A DNA stretch of 64,000 bases from Helopsaltes ochotensis (lineage: Eukaryota > Chordata > Aves > Passeriformes > Locustellidae), in NCBI GenBank assembly GCA_013400155.1, contig VXBM01000015.1:606844-670843 (forward strand). Reading direction: 5' to 3'. The notes under the pieces are model-generated. The model worked only from the letters and a program-made list of their open reading frames with translations, was not told the DNA's origin and made no database searches. Shown piece after piece: positions 1 through 13,200 of the stretch. The number at the start of each line of letters is the position of its first letter. Positions within the stretch are counted from its first letter, which is position 1. The position numbers and the translations under genes are program-made.

Positions 1-3000
1 GTCAAGCTGCTATAGATTGCATGAGCAACGCCTCTTAAAGTCAGGACTTCAGAATCATCTGATCATGTGATAAACCTGATTAATTTCCTAACCTGGGGAA
101 AAAAAAAAAAAGCCTGATTTAGCTATTTGCCCTGATTGTTTTTTCCCTCACTGAGGAAAATACTTGGCAGGGGGTACAATGCAGGTCCTTTTTTATTGTC
201 AGTTATAGTGAGTCTTTGAATTAATCTTGTATCCTCTTGTGTAGTCTCAGTCTTGGGGAGTATTCATTCTCTAAAATACCACTAAGTGTCCTCCTGAAAT
301 ACTCTGAATCGTCACACTTTTGCCACATGTTTGAAACCTGCTGTGTTACCACAGATTTTTTTAGTATCTCTGGTGGTGGGGGTAGATTGCTTCTGAGACT
401 GAAGTAGTACATGGAGGAAGAAGTAATCTGTCTGAATCTCTAATAAAACTCTTGCTAGAGAGTTTAGCTTGTGCAAAGCCTCAAGTCAGGTTAATGAGCA
501 TATTAGGGTGTAAACAGTCTGCAGCTTACTAACTGATGGCTTCTTTTAACTGTGCTTTCTATGTGTGTGAGATGTATAAAACCTGTTAAAATATTGAGAT
601 TTCAAGTGATTGTGGCCATATTTAGGTCACAGTGTGGCTGCATTCACACAGTATAAAGGTATTTTCTCTTCCAATGCAGTTAGTCCTGCACAGGAGTATG
701 GACTAGTTTTTCTGATCTACTCTAGAGGAACTTACATGGCAGTTTAAAACATTTTGCTTTCTGGAATTAAGGGAGGGTGTTGGATGTAGCAGTTATCATC
801 TGGAACTTTTCAGAGAGCAGATTGACTTCTTCTTTGGCGTGGTTTCCTTGAAATTATGGGTGGGGGAGAAAAAATAGGAACCAGATAATTTTAAAGTGAG
901 GCGGGGGGGGAGTTGTCAGGGAATATGTCCTAATATTGATGTCTAATTGGAAAAGAGAGGATAATTATAATGAAAATAAATTAAGAGGAAATATCATATT
1001 AACTATGGTTACATATTGGCAATTTGTTGGTAATAATTTGGATATCAGGGTATTTTCATTCCTTTTATGGGAAGCACAGTAAGAAGTCAGTGATTGTAGA
1101 CTGCTAAAAGAATATTGCTCAAGAGCTATGGAGCATTAAGAAGAGTCCACCCTCTTAATGATAATGTCTAGAGTATCAATTATTATAGACAAACTCTGTA
1201 CGAGCTACCAATTTCATGTACACTTATTTGACAAGACCTCTCTGGCAGCTCCGCGTAGAGAGCGCTTTAGTGCAATTGAGAATTAATCCAATTCCATTGC
1301 ATATTCTGTAACAACATTTTGCCCTAATGGGCCTGAAGTCACAGATTCATAAAGACTTACTGATAGTCTGCAGAAAATACAATTATTTGCATGAAAATTC
1401 CCCCTGTGATGCTCCTTACCTGATGAGGACCATCAGTGCCGGAGCGTGCTCCTGTCTTGTGGGTGGTGCACTCCTTGCCAAAATCAGTGAGTCACGGTCA
1501 CAAAGGCTTCTTCAAAACGTTTTGCCATAGCATTCATTCAGTACTATGTTTTATGAGGCATTGAAAACAGTTACTGGCTGTTTGAAAGATGGCTAATACT
1601 ACATTGCACAAATACATTATTATTTAAAACAGATTTTTAATTGTTTTGTAGCTCTTAATCTAGCAATCAACATTTCAGCATCTGCTGTAGATTTTGCAAT
1701 AGCCATTAATGACAGGTTAGGTTTTCTATACAGTCCAGATAATTTGAGCCCTATCTTTGCTCTGACTGGAGTCAGTGGGAGCTTTATCTTTGCCTTAAGT
1801 TACTGTTTGAATGTTACTGAAATCCATGAGAAGAGGCCCAGGGATGCCAATCAGTTGAAAGATGCCCTCAGTGGTTTCAGCTCAAACCCTGGGAGCAAAA
1901 TGAGGCCTTATAAAGGCCTTCCCCCATGCTTCCATTTTATAAACACTCTTGTTTGATTTCATTGTGGTTATTAAAAAATCCTGTATTCTCATATCTTTGA
2001 CTCATTGGTAGGGATAGCTTACGCTTGTAATGAAAGGACATTTGTCTCTTTCAAAACTGGCCACAAAGCAGTTTCTAGCTGAAAGTATTTGCCATCCTCA
2101 ATAAATAATCAAGACAAAATAGCCAGAGCTATTGGTGAGCTTTTTGCTCCTGATATATATCTCTGGCAGAGAAGAGCTTTGGGATTTTGATGAAAGAGAA
2201 GCGGTGTTTCACTACACAGGCTTTTTTTTTTTAAATATTATTTTTGCCTTCTCAGGAATATTAATGAGAGCCTTCCCGTCTGCCAGATACTGTCCCCCAG
2301 AGCTCAGATATTATCTGTGTACTCTTTATTCTTGACTCCGTGCTTTGTGATATGATATAGAATTATGTTCAATAAGATTTCCGCTCTTTTCAGATACAAT
2401 TCTTCTTTGTTTTTTCCATACATGCTGAATGTATTTAAACAGTTTGCCTGTATTATCACATTATAAAGAAGATGAAAATAGGATCATTTTTAACCTATTG
2501 GAAACATGGGATTTTTATTGCAAAAGCTGACCCTCAGTAGTTAGGATGAGGGTTGGAAAAGCAGCTGTGAGCTAGCAACTCCCTCAGGATCCAGCTTGGA
2601 CAGCTTTCTCTTTGTCTGTGGGAGAAGCTGATGCTCTCTTTTTAGAGCCAGGTGGTCCCATAATGTCCTTGACAATAAATGAATAGTGAGGGAAAGCAGG
2701 AAAACAGGGAGTCAGTGTTCTGCAGTAGCTTCTCAGTGTACAATGCTTTCCTGTACTTTGAGTGCTCACAGTATCTGCCCATGATGAAGCCATTGGGAGT
2801 GAAAATCTTGATCTGTAAAGACCAAGACCATTTTGTATTATGGAGGAAAGCTCTGATGGGTATCTGGCAGAAGCCTTCTATGTTTTGTTTGGCTTCAGAC
2901 ACTCATTAATTTCCTGACTTCAGGTGGAAGCAGATTGCTCACTTACTCATCATTGAAAGATTTTTTTTAATTTGCAATTTAAACTTGCTTCTTACTAGAT

Positions 3001-4127
3001 TTGTGGTGTGTATACAATCGGATTTTACTTGTGTCAGCGCATATTTTCTAAGTCAATATTGTGGCTCATTTTGACAGTCATGTTTTAGTTTAGTTCAGCT
3101 ATAGAGGCATCAGAGGGTTCCTAAGAAGAAAAAGATCTTTATTCTCTCTGTGCTTTAAATTGATGGAAATGTGGAAACTATGAAGTCCTCTTTTCTCATG
3201 TAAACATTCAGTTCCTTTAAATGTGTGGAAATAGGCATATGAGCTTTGAAATGATGGAAGACTGTTTCTGTGAAGGTTATGAAAGTGTAAAAACACAGCA
3301 AGAGTAGTAGATAACACTTTAAGGAAAATTTCAATAGGTGGGGTTTTTTAATTAAGGGAAATTATATATGAAATTAACTTTTTACCCTGTGTGTTTTGAT
3401 TGATTTATCAGCTTACACTTTGAAATACTTAGATTGTCAATGTTGCAGATTGTTCAGAAGTAAATCATTACAATAGTGATAATTAACTTTGGTAGCTTGT
3501 ATATATTGTTTGTGTTTACTGAGCTTACAGTAAACCTTCTCCATTCAGACTGTGACTGATGAATCTCTGGGTTCTTACTTATCCAAAGACAAAGCTTTTT
3601 TTTTTTTACACTGTTTCTCTTACCCTTTTTCAAAAGTAATTGTCTGTCTGACACTGTAGATCCTTAAAACACGTCCTTGCTAGTTTGTCAGAGATTATTT
3701 GAGGTGAGTGTTCTCAGCAGTATAATGTGTTATTTGGAAGTATTTTAAAATTAAATTTTATTTAAAGGTGTTTTTCTAAAAATTAATTTTTTAAAATAAA
3801 TTTCTTTTAAATAGTTTTGAGAGTTAAATTACAGAACATACACAAACCTGTAAAACTTTTTTACTGTGCATAATGGAGAGAAATATAGGAATAGAAATAC
3901 AAAATTTCCAGGCTGGGGAGGAGCACTGGGTGGGTGTCTGGGTTTCTGAGGGAAGCCCTGACTGATCACATTTGGCTGTGCCAGCAATGCTGAACTTGTG
4001 ACATTTGGGGTGGCTGTAACTTCAGCTGCTATTGGTTGAACATTGTCTCTTACCCCGAAATTGGTCTTCGTGGTGCAAACCCCAAGTGAAGCAGAGATCT
4101 TTCCCTCACCCTCTTTTATCCCAATAG
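1..4127 (+). other. ABCC8: ABCC8 intron 8, 3' part
   Basis: AT-rich non-coding sequence ending in the acceptor tttatcccaatag before exon 9. I looked for the preceding exon, which in SUR1 encodes the TMD1 segment just before the IIVGV motif, and did not find it, so intron 8 is at least 4.1 kb here. Only short chance open frames, homopolymer runs (A-run near 101-112, G-run near 902-910) and an AT-rich patch at 3740-3830 are visible. No repeat family was recognised. Confidence 0.75.
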
Positions 4128-4262
4128 ATAATTGTAGGAGTTCTTCTGCTCTACTACCTTCTTGGAATCAGTGCCTTAATTGGAGCAGCAGTAATCATAG
4201 TCCTTGCACCTGTTCAGTACTTTGTAGCAACAAAACTCTCACAGGCCCAGCGAAGCACGTTG
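4128..4262 (+). CDS. ABCC8: ABCC8 exon 9 (TMD1 helices)
   Basis: 135 nt, phase 0 at both ends, 45 codons. It starts IIVGVLLLYYLLG and ends LSQAQRSTL. Two hydrophobic stretches form a helical hairpin of TMD1 and lead into the cytosolic extension LAPVQYFVATKLSQ. Acceptor is ccaatag, donor gtaagt. This is the first ABCC8 exon in the window. Confidence 0.96.
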
Positions 4263-7200
4263 GTAAGTGTCTTCAAACCCATTTGTGATATAAATATCAT
4301 ATCTGGTAATTATGCATTGGTCTGTGCTTGGAATTACAAAGCTAACCATGAATGTTGATCCAGAATTGTTTCTCAAATATTTCATAGTGTTCAAGAATGC
4401 CATGTTCAAGAAGGCAAGATCATTAAGTGTAAGCACTAAATAGATTTTTGGGGGTTTATATTTTTCAGCAAGTATGGTGCCCTAAGAGGAAAAAAAACTT
4501 AAAAATCTTCTAACTTACAAATATAGATGATCAGTAGTCATTGACTGAAGTAGCTTTGGGCAGTGCACAGATAAGGGAGTTGTGCAGGGCAAGCTGTACT
4601 AGGGGAAAAGGAAGTAGGAATGCTGCATCCAAACTCAGACCCCAGATATGGAAGTCTATCAAATGGATTTATTTAAACAAACTCTATGCAGTCCTAACTC
4701 TCGTGGTTTGTTATCTCAGCTGGGGAGCTTAGAGGTCTGCTAAATCACAAGCTGTTCCTTGATCCCTCACTTGGCTTGTCTATAATTTCAATCACCTGCA
4801 TCACTGCTGAAAAAGTTACCTTGCTTCACTGGCATTCCCCTGTCCAGCTGCTCTGAACCTTATTCCCCCTTTCAGCAACTGTTGCACTGCCAAGGAAGCC
4901 ACAGGAACTTGTAATGGAGCCAGAGCTTGCTGAAATCTCTTCCACCACAAATCATGGGTAGTAATGAGAGTTATTTGTGCATCTTCCTGTGTGTAGAGGA
5001 ATTCCTTCCCATCAACAGTATGCACCCTTCCAGAAATGTGGACAGCATTCATTCTTGCAGCATCCAATCATACAGTCAGTGTCACCTAGAAATTCCTGCA
5101 GATGGGAGCAGTGCTGTTTGTGACAGAAATGTCTGCACTGTGCAGTGAGGCTGCTTATAATCTTTGTGTCATCCTTATGCTTAGGGAGCTGGTGTTTTTA
5201 TTGTACTCTTCAGGTAAATGTGTGTGTAAATGTTGCAGGAGTACTCCAATGAGAGACTGAAGAAGACAAATGAGATGCTTCGGGGCATTAAGCTGCTTAA
5301 ACTCTATGCTTGGGAGCACATATTTCACAGCAGCGTGGAGGAAACCAGACAGAAAGAAATGACTAGCCTCAAGTCTTTTGCCCTTTATACCTCCATATCC
5401 AGTAAGTCTGTTCCTTCCTTGTAATCCACTGCTCAGCTAAGTGCTACTGAATTATTAGCTACTAATGAGTTTACCATTTCTCTGTTGAGATTATTTCAGT
5501 TGCTTTAGGCTCTGATCTGTACTCCTCACTTTCCATCTAGTCAGACCCTCCATTTAATTCAGTAGGACTTTGCTTGTATGGGAAATATGCCTAAAAGAGA
5601 AAATGAGTGCTTCAAAGAATTGACTTTTTCTAGACAAAAGCTTTCAAGGGACACATGTTTCACTTAGACTATACTTAGCCAGCAATAGTCTCTCTAGAAC
5701 ACACCATTCAAAAGGAAGCTGATGTTAAAATTTATTTGTTGAGTGTTTTTTCTGCATTTTGCACAACTCAGAGCATACAAATAATATGTGACAGGCATTA
5801 TCTTTGCACTGAAGCTCTGACAGTACTTAATGTCCTTACTCAAAGCTTGGATTTCTTGTTAAAACAAATGATTCCTAAAATTATTTCTATATCCTGGAAA
5901 TTTTGGCATTCTGTGTCCAGATTATTTCCTGTGCTGTTACTTTTCAAGCTGCTTTACGACTTTATTGTGCTTCTTAAAAGACCTTCAGAAAACTGAGTGC
6001 TGTATTTGAGGAGATATTATGCAATACCTTTATATTTGCTACTGTAATATTTTAGAAATAATTAGTAAAGTCACACTGAAGAATATATAATCCGTGAGAT
6101 ATTAATGAAATGGCAAATTTTACCTAGAAGTTTTTGAGTGCTGCTAGCTACCTGTGCAAATATCTCCTGGGATAGTAAGGAAACCTAGTTCTTATGATCA
6201 CATAGGTAATGTACTTGAAGGGAAAGATCATGATCCTACTGAATTTAACTGACATTAAATTGAGGTATTCATTGTCTTCTGAGACCAGAATTTCTTTCTG
6301 GCAGTCCTAAGCACTGTGGGCTTGGAGAGGAGTTTCTGCTTTGACATGGAACTGAGCTGCAGGCTGTGAGACCAGAAGCTCTGTCTCACACCCAGATCAA
6401 CATAGATGGGTTCCCTTTGTCTGCAGTGCTTCATGTGGCTTTAAAATCTATTTATAGTCAGGGCCAAGGGTTCAGCTGCAGGGCTATGAAGGTTTATTGG
6501 ATTCTAAATCCTCAGATTCATTTGTAACAGCTAGGGAAAGGTGTATTTCCCAGGGGTACTGATTATTCTGTGAAGCAGTGCCATAAGCATCTGTATTATT
6601 AGAAAAACTTCAAATATTTACTGATGCTTCTTGAAACATTCCAAGTTTGCTATTATTTTGTATTATATGTGATATTTAGGTTTGTGTGAGACACAGGAGA
6701 TAACTCCTCAGCTTGGGGCAAAGCAGTGTAGCTTTATCTTGATGGTCCTTATCATTTTGGCTTGTAAAGGTTCTTACTGTTTCAGCCTAGGAGTTCCTTA
6801 CTCCTTCAGACTTTACCAGAAGTTACACTTATCTTTGCAAACTTGCACTTTGGCAGACTAAAAAGGGACTATAAATACATGATAATTTGATCTTTTCTCT
6901 TACCTTAAGTATAATTAATATGAGAGGCCATAATCAGCCCAAAACATGTTAGCTAATATTGCAGTGAACAACATGATTTAATTTCTTTAGGGGAAAAAAA
7001 AAAGGCAGTAGAGGACCACAGTTTTATTTATTTGTGATCTAGAGGAAGGGAGACAGATGCTAGAACACTAAAAAAACAGAAAAGAGATTATTATATATAG
7101 TTCTTTTAACAGAGTGTTGAATAGACTCTGGAATTCTTTTCTAAGTGAACATAGCTACTAACAGAAATAAAGAATGTGTTTGGAGCTATTTTATTCATAA

Positions 7201-10200
7201 GGAATAGATTTGCATTGGACTACAGAAAATATACCTACAAGTTTCAGGGCGGTGTTGGCTAGACTACAAGAAAATTCCATTTCAAGACCACATGGAAATT
7301 GGATCTCGTGTGCCGCACCCCTGTGCCAGGATCCAGGCTATATGTATATGAAGTTGTTCATGTGTACTACAAGAGCTATTATACAAATTACATCTTCCTG
7401 CATTTTAATGAAATGCCCCCAACAGAATCAAAGTTGGGTGACATCTTTACAGGATTTAGTATACATTAAAACTCAGGAAAGACAGAGGAAGAAAGGAGTG
7501 GTTTTCCTGTTTCAATGATTTTTTTGCCTAATCTGTCAGAAGGAAAGTGACTCCAGGCTCTCTCTGAGGAAAATAACAGTAGTTACTGTTACTAAAATAT
7601 CCAGACCAACTGAACATTTTTCCCAATTTCTAGTCCACCTTTTCCAGTAACAAAGTCCTTTTGACTAAAGCTAATTAAATGTAAAGTCTTAGCTGAAAAA
7701 CAGAGTTATTTTAGAAAACATTATATTATTCTGGACACTCACGTAATTGGAAAAAGATTTAGAGAAAAGGAAAGCAACGCTCAAATTCCAGTGGCTCATA
7801 TTTGTTTGGTTGAAAGAAGTTTGAAGTCCTTGTAGGTATTGGTGATCTCATATAATAGCAAAATTCAGATCAGCTTCTTGGGAGCCACCAAGTAGTTTAG
7901 ATGTCTTAACTGCAGCAAGCTTTGCCAACCCTACAGGATATTGTTCCATCCAGCTTCCATTTGACAGGTATGATCATCCTGTACTGTGGACAGAAGTAAA
8001 GCAGAATCCATCTGAGAAGTTGATCAGCTTTGTTAGATTCTCTCACCAGGTTCATTCCTAAAAGCAAACCCATGTACTGCAGCAGTCTCAAAGGCACATT
8101 GCAAAGGCAAGGATTTCATGGCATTCAGAAGGACAGAGGTGCGGGCAGCAAGCCTCTTTACGATTTCTGTGCTGTAACTACCTTGAGTTGATACAAAGTG
8201 TGAAAACTGGTCAGGAAGTAGAACCATTAAAGACACATGAGAGGCTGCTTTGTGTTCCAAAACAGAAAGAACATTTTTCTCAGAAAAATATGTTGGGTTT
8301 TTTTCTGGGGGTGAAGTGTAAACTATGTATTTCTAGACATGTTAGTCTTTCCAAGCCTAAGCTTTTATTTTGTGAATATACACACTAATATATTTTCAAA
8401 TTCTCCTCTCTGACAAGTAATTAAAGCTATGTGCAATAACTCAGCTATTTTATATAAACATGAGTACAGAACTTGTGCATATGTTCGAGGATTCATTAAA
8501 GGTCATCTAAACATAGGCAAGAGAAATATCTGACACTATATAGCGTCCCTCAGGGGTTTATGCTGAGAAAAGGATGACCAAACAGTCAATCAGACGAGTC
8601 AAACAATGACACTTCACTTCAGATGAAGGTACTGTGGAGAGCTTTTGCTGTTTGAACATTGCTCTATCTGAGAGAAGAAAAGGACAGGCACAGTTTAAAC
8701 AAAACAGAAGTGTCTAGCCTTTTTCTGTTACACCTGTACTGATGCTCTGTTGTAGCTCTAGTGTCTCTATTCTTTGTGTAGTTTGCTTACATGAAATAAA
8801 GTTGACCAAAGGTCAAAATGAAAAGGTGATGATTAAATAATATCTTCAGATTATGATAGAGGGGACAGACATGTGGGGTAAGAGCATAGAAAACACCATT
8901 GTAAAGCAGTGCTATTAATATTTTAGCATTTAGCATGTCTGAATGAAAATTGTTTCTAAATGTTCCTATGTGTTTTCCTTCACAGTCTTTATGAATGCAG
9001 CAATACCAATTGCAGCTGTACTTATAGTAAGTGTGGACTTTTCTAAATAGTGTTAATTATGACTGAATTTTCAAGTCTAAGTGATGTGGAGGAGAGCAGG
9101 GTGCACACCTGCTACACATTTGCAGTTCCTCTGGGGGAGAATGGAAAGTGCCCACTTGCCTTCTGGGAGCAGAAGCAGCCTGGAGCATGCAGCACTCCCC
9201 CAAACTGTTAAGAGAATATGAATTAAGATTCTGTAAATGAAATGCTTGTGAAATATGAAGTCTGTTTCCTTCTTTATGGCAAAGCACTGACGGTGATGTT
9301 TGTCTCTTTGTAGACATTTGTTGTCCATGCTCATCTGACAAGAAAGGCTGACTTCTCCCCATCAGTGGCATTCGCCTCCCTCTCCCTGTTTCATATCCTT
9401 GTGTCTCCATTGTTCCTGCTCTCAAGTGTGGTTAGATCCACTGTTAAAGCATTAGTAAGGTGAGAACTGTAAAATTATTATCTTTGCTACCACCTACCCA
9501 GTTTCTGAGAATGTGTTCATTGCTCATTGTATAATTTCAAGTTTAGAAGTATCATGGTGATTATTTATCTGTTCTTGTAAACTGCTACCCTCCTTTTTGT
9601 CCCCTCCATCAAGCACATAGAAGGGTAGAGGACATCACAGAAGGATGTGTTTCAGCATGGATCTCTTGTTTTTCAGCAGCTGCCTGTTGGGGCAGAGTTA
9701 GACTGAAACAAGCAAATAAAACCCCTTAAAAATCACTTCTAAGAGGCACAGTAAGTTAATGAGTAAATGTCTAATCCAGTCTTGATGAATTTTTACTTTC
9801 TGATGAACATGTTAGTTTGAGTGTTCAAAAGCTAACCAAGTAACAACCAGTAGAATTGCTGTTTCACTGGAGGTTTTGAGTATCAACAGATTAGGGTAAA
9901 AACCTCCTAATGCTTTTTCATATGTGGTGGAACTCTGCCTGACTGATAGGGGGAGCAGAGATTGGGCTTCCTTCTTTATTAGGACAATTTTATGACCTCC
10001 AATGAAGCTGTCTGACAAGCTTATTTAAACTATGGGACAGATACTGGACATCAGCCCTTGCTTAATTGCCTTTGTGGTGCTTTGGATATGGAACAGAGAT
10101 TGCAGCATGAGGCTGAGATTGCCTTCAGTGTTTCAAAATTCCCTGACAGTGCAAAGTCACAGCTGTGTCCTCTCTCCTAAGGAGTGTGAAATCTGAGAGC

Positions 10201-13200
10201 ATCAGCAGCTGGCAGGAAATGTTTTGCAGCCACTGTGGTAGTCCCTAGAGCCATGGCAAATTGTCATGCAAAGATTACAGCCAGCAAAGTGTCTGAGAGC
10301 CCACACTGACACTGCCTATTACCAACAGGCATTTATTTTGGCTTGTCTAAGGATTTCTTTGCAAATCAATTGTGCTTGTTAATGCCACAGGAATAATTTG
10401 AGAGTGATTAGTATCAGCCAAGCATTAATTGTTGCTGGCTGGGAGTTCTTCATGGGTTATTGTAGAGATATCTTCTTGTCGGCAGGCTGTTGCCCTGCCA
10501 TTTGTGGTGTAGACAGGAATCCGACTGTATCAAAGCTGACATCATCCTTGCCTTCCTGGCTGTCTGTATCACCCAGGTGGTGTTCCAGAGTGCATTGTTC
10601 CATAGTGCTGGTAGTGCTGCTCTCTAGAGTACCTCAGCCTTCAGAGGAATATTTTGGAAGCACGTGCCAGATATTTTCAAGCCATGCAAAGATGCGCTTT
10701 CTTAAATAGTTTAGTAAATATTAAAAAGCACACAGTTGAGTTTGCACCAATTGAGCAAAGCTATTGTTTGCTTGCTGAAGCTGCATCCTACTGTTACACC
10801 TTCCTGCTAATAAGTAGCTGGTCAGGTAAAGGTGACCTAACTTGGCAAAGTTGTATTTCACCTTTTTTAGGCTGAGATAGTCTAACTGGTTTTAGCGAGT
10901 ATGCAAAGACAGCTTCTCCTGGAGTGACAGAAAGGGACTAAGTGGAACAGAAGATGATCCAGCAGTGAAACCAGCATGTAAAGGATAGTAAGAGAGTGTT
11001 ACTGGCTTTGCTTTTCAGGCACATCACAAACCCTGCTCTATTAGTATTGGCTACAGTCTTTGGTGCCTGATGCTACCAAGGACAATGATATCAATCAATA
11101 ATCTTGTCAGTATCTTGAATCATTATACATATGCCCAGTTGCAAAGCATCCCCATGGATTGTCATTGACTTACTCAGAACCACTGTGTGATTGACAGATT
11201 TAAAGCTTTTGTTCCACATAGGACCCCTGAAAATTTTCCAAGTTATGGGCTTGAGTTGAGTGTCTGCTTCTTAGAGGGCAACTGTTCAAAGTCACAAATG
11301 AAGGTGATAAATTCTGATACCTCTTTGTATAGTGGTGCTTTGGGTTTTTTTTTTANNNNNNNNNNNNNNNTTCTGCTGCTGAAAATTAAAACTGAGGAGC
11401 CAATTGATGTATTTCTTCAATGTGAGTCTTCAGGGACAAAGGGTGCAGTGTACCACTTTCAATCAGTGAAGGTTAAGCAGCAAGAGTGGCATTATGTATC
11501 TTACTGAGTTTAATACCAAACCATCTTTCCAGTCAGCTGTGCAAATAACCATGTTTTAATCAATATGTCCTTTCTGTGGCTTAAAAATAAGTTCCCCTGT
11601 GGAGATATTGGAATACCGGAATTGCTCTGTCAGCAAGAGCTCTGCAGAGAATGTCCTTTTTCTATTCTTTAAGAGTTTAGAACCGTCTGGCATCCTGAAA
11701 TAAGAGCTGTTGCCTTTATCACAAGATTTTCTCACAGCTCTACTGTGTTTCTTCAGTAATTGCCTCAGGAGCAGTAGCTCCAGAATTAGGCAGAGCATTG
11801 GGCAGGAGTTTGCAGAGAGTACAGACACATAGATACGTAACTAGAGAATAAAATCAAAATTGTTGGATGGCTTAATAGAGACATACTCTTGTTTGGATAT
11901 GCGTGGTTTGAGAATGTTTTGCAGTCTTCTCTTCCTACCCCTCTAGACCCTGGAGCAGATGCATGGGGGACTTCTCTGTCTTCTCCTTCTATCTTAAGAG
12001 CAGTTTATCAAATATCAGTGTAATTTTCATGCAGAGAGTACAGGTGTAGCTGCATATCAAATCCATATAAGCAGCATCTAAACCATCATTTAGTTTAAAG
12101 ACATTTGAAATGTTCGTTTAAGTATTTGGTTCAGTGAACAAAAAGGGTAATATTCCCAGCCCTGTTTTCCAGAGCTTTTTGCAAATAGATATTAATATCT
12201 CTAACCATGGAGCTTCTAATCACTTCCTTTGAGATAAAGGACCTTCCCGTTAAGGAATTCTGATCAAAAATTGATCCCAAATTAATTATTGTTCCTCTTA
12301 TCCCATCCCAAGTAGTTGTTCTTCCCCTTTTTGATGTTTAAATTGTAGTACCTGCTCTGCTAAATTCCCTCTACTGATTCCACTAAGAGATGCACTGATC
12401 TCAGTCCTCAGCTGCCATTAGCAATCAGGCAGGTTGACAGAAAAACTCTAGAACCACTTCTCTCCTAGGGAGTGCCCGGGTGGTTTTGATCTCTGCTTGC
12501 AGGGCAAGTGTTAGCCGTGCAGGGAGTCTGCCTCAGGCAGTGCTGTAATGCCTGGATCCAACAATATTTTGGCATCAGTGAGGGATCTTATGGACTTAGA
12601 AGAAACAAAGTCTCCTTCTAAAGAAGAAACCCCTGATAGTGAAATGCAAAATAAATCTTGGCAGATATATTCTTATTTTATAAGATCGGCTTCCTAATAG
12701 ATCACCACGTATCACAGTGCTTCAGTGGAATTGTTTTTCCTTTCTCTCCAGTTAGCCTAAGGCTAAACATTGAAATCAAATTTTTCAGCTCTTGTCTATA
12801 AATTTATTTTTAGGCCTTCTAGCACTTTATCATTTTCAAGACTGATAGTTAACTTATTTCCAGCTAATTGAGCTCCTTTGATGTTGAGTTCATGATTCAA
12901 TCCAATTCTTTCACAAATTTCATTTGCTGTCCCTGTGAGTAGATTAGACATACATTTTATAAAGTCAGGTACAGAGATAAAATTGATGCCCTGATCTGTT
13001 AAATGTCTTAATAAAGGCACATTATCTCTTAGCTAATTAAATCTTGAAGCAGCTAGTGAAAATTTTATGCCTTCTTTGTTGCTGGTTGTCAGGATTCCTT
13101 TTATATCTCATCTGTTGAATACTATTTTGTTAAGGTATATTCTTTTATCTAGTTACCTTATACACATCATATTTCACCACTGCTGGTTGAATTTTCTCAG

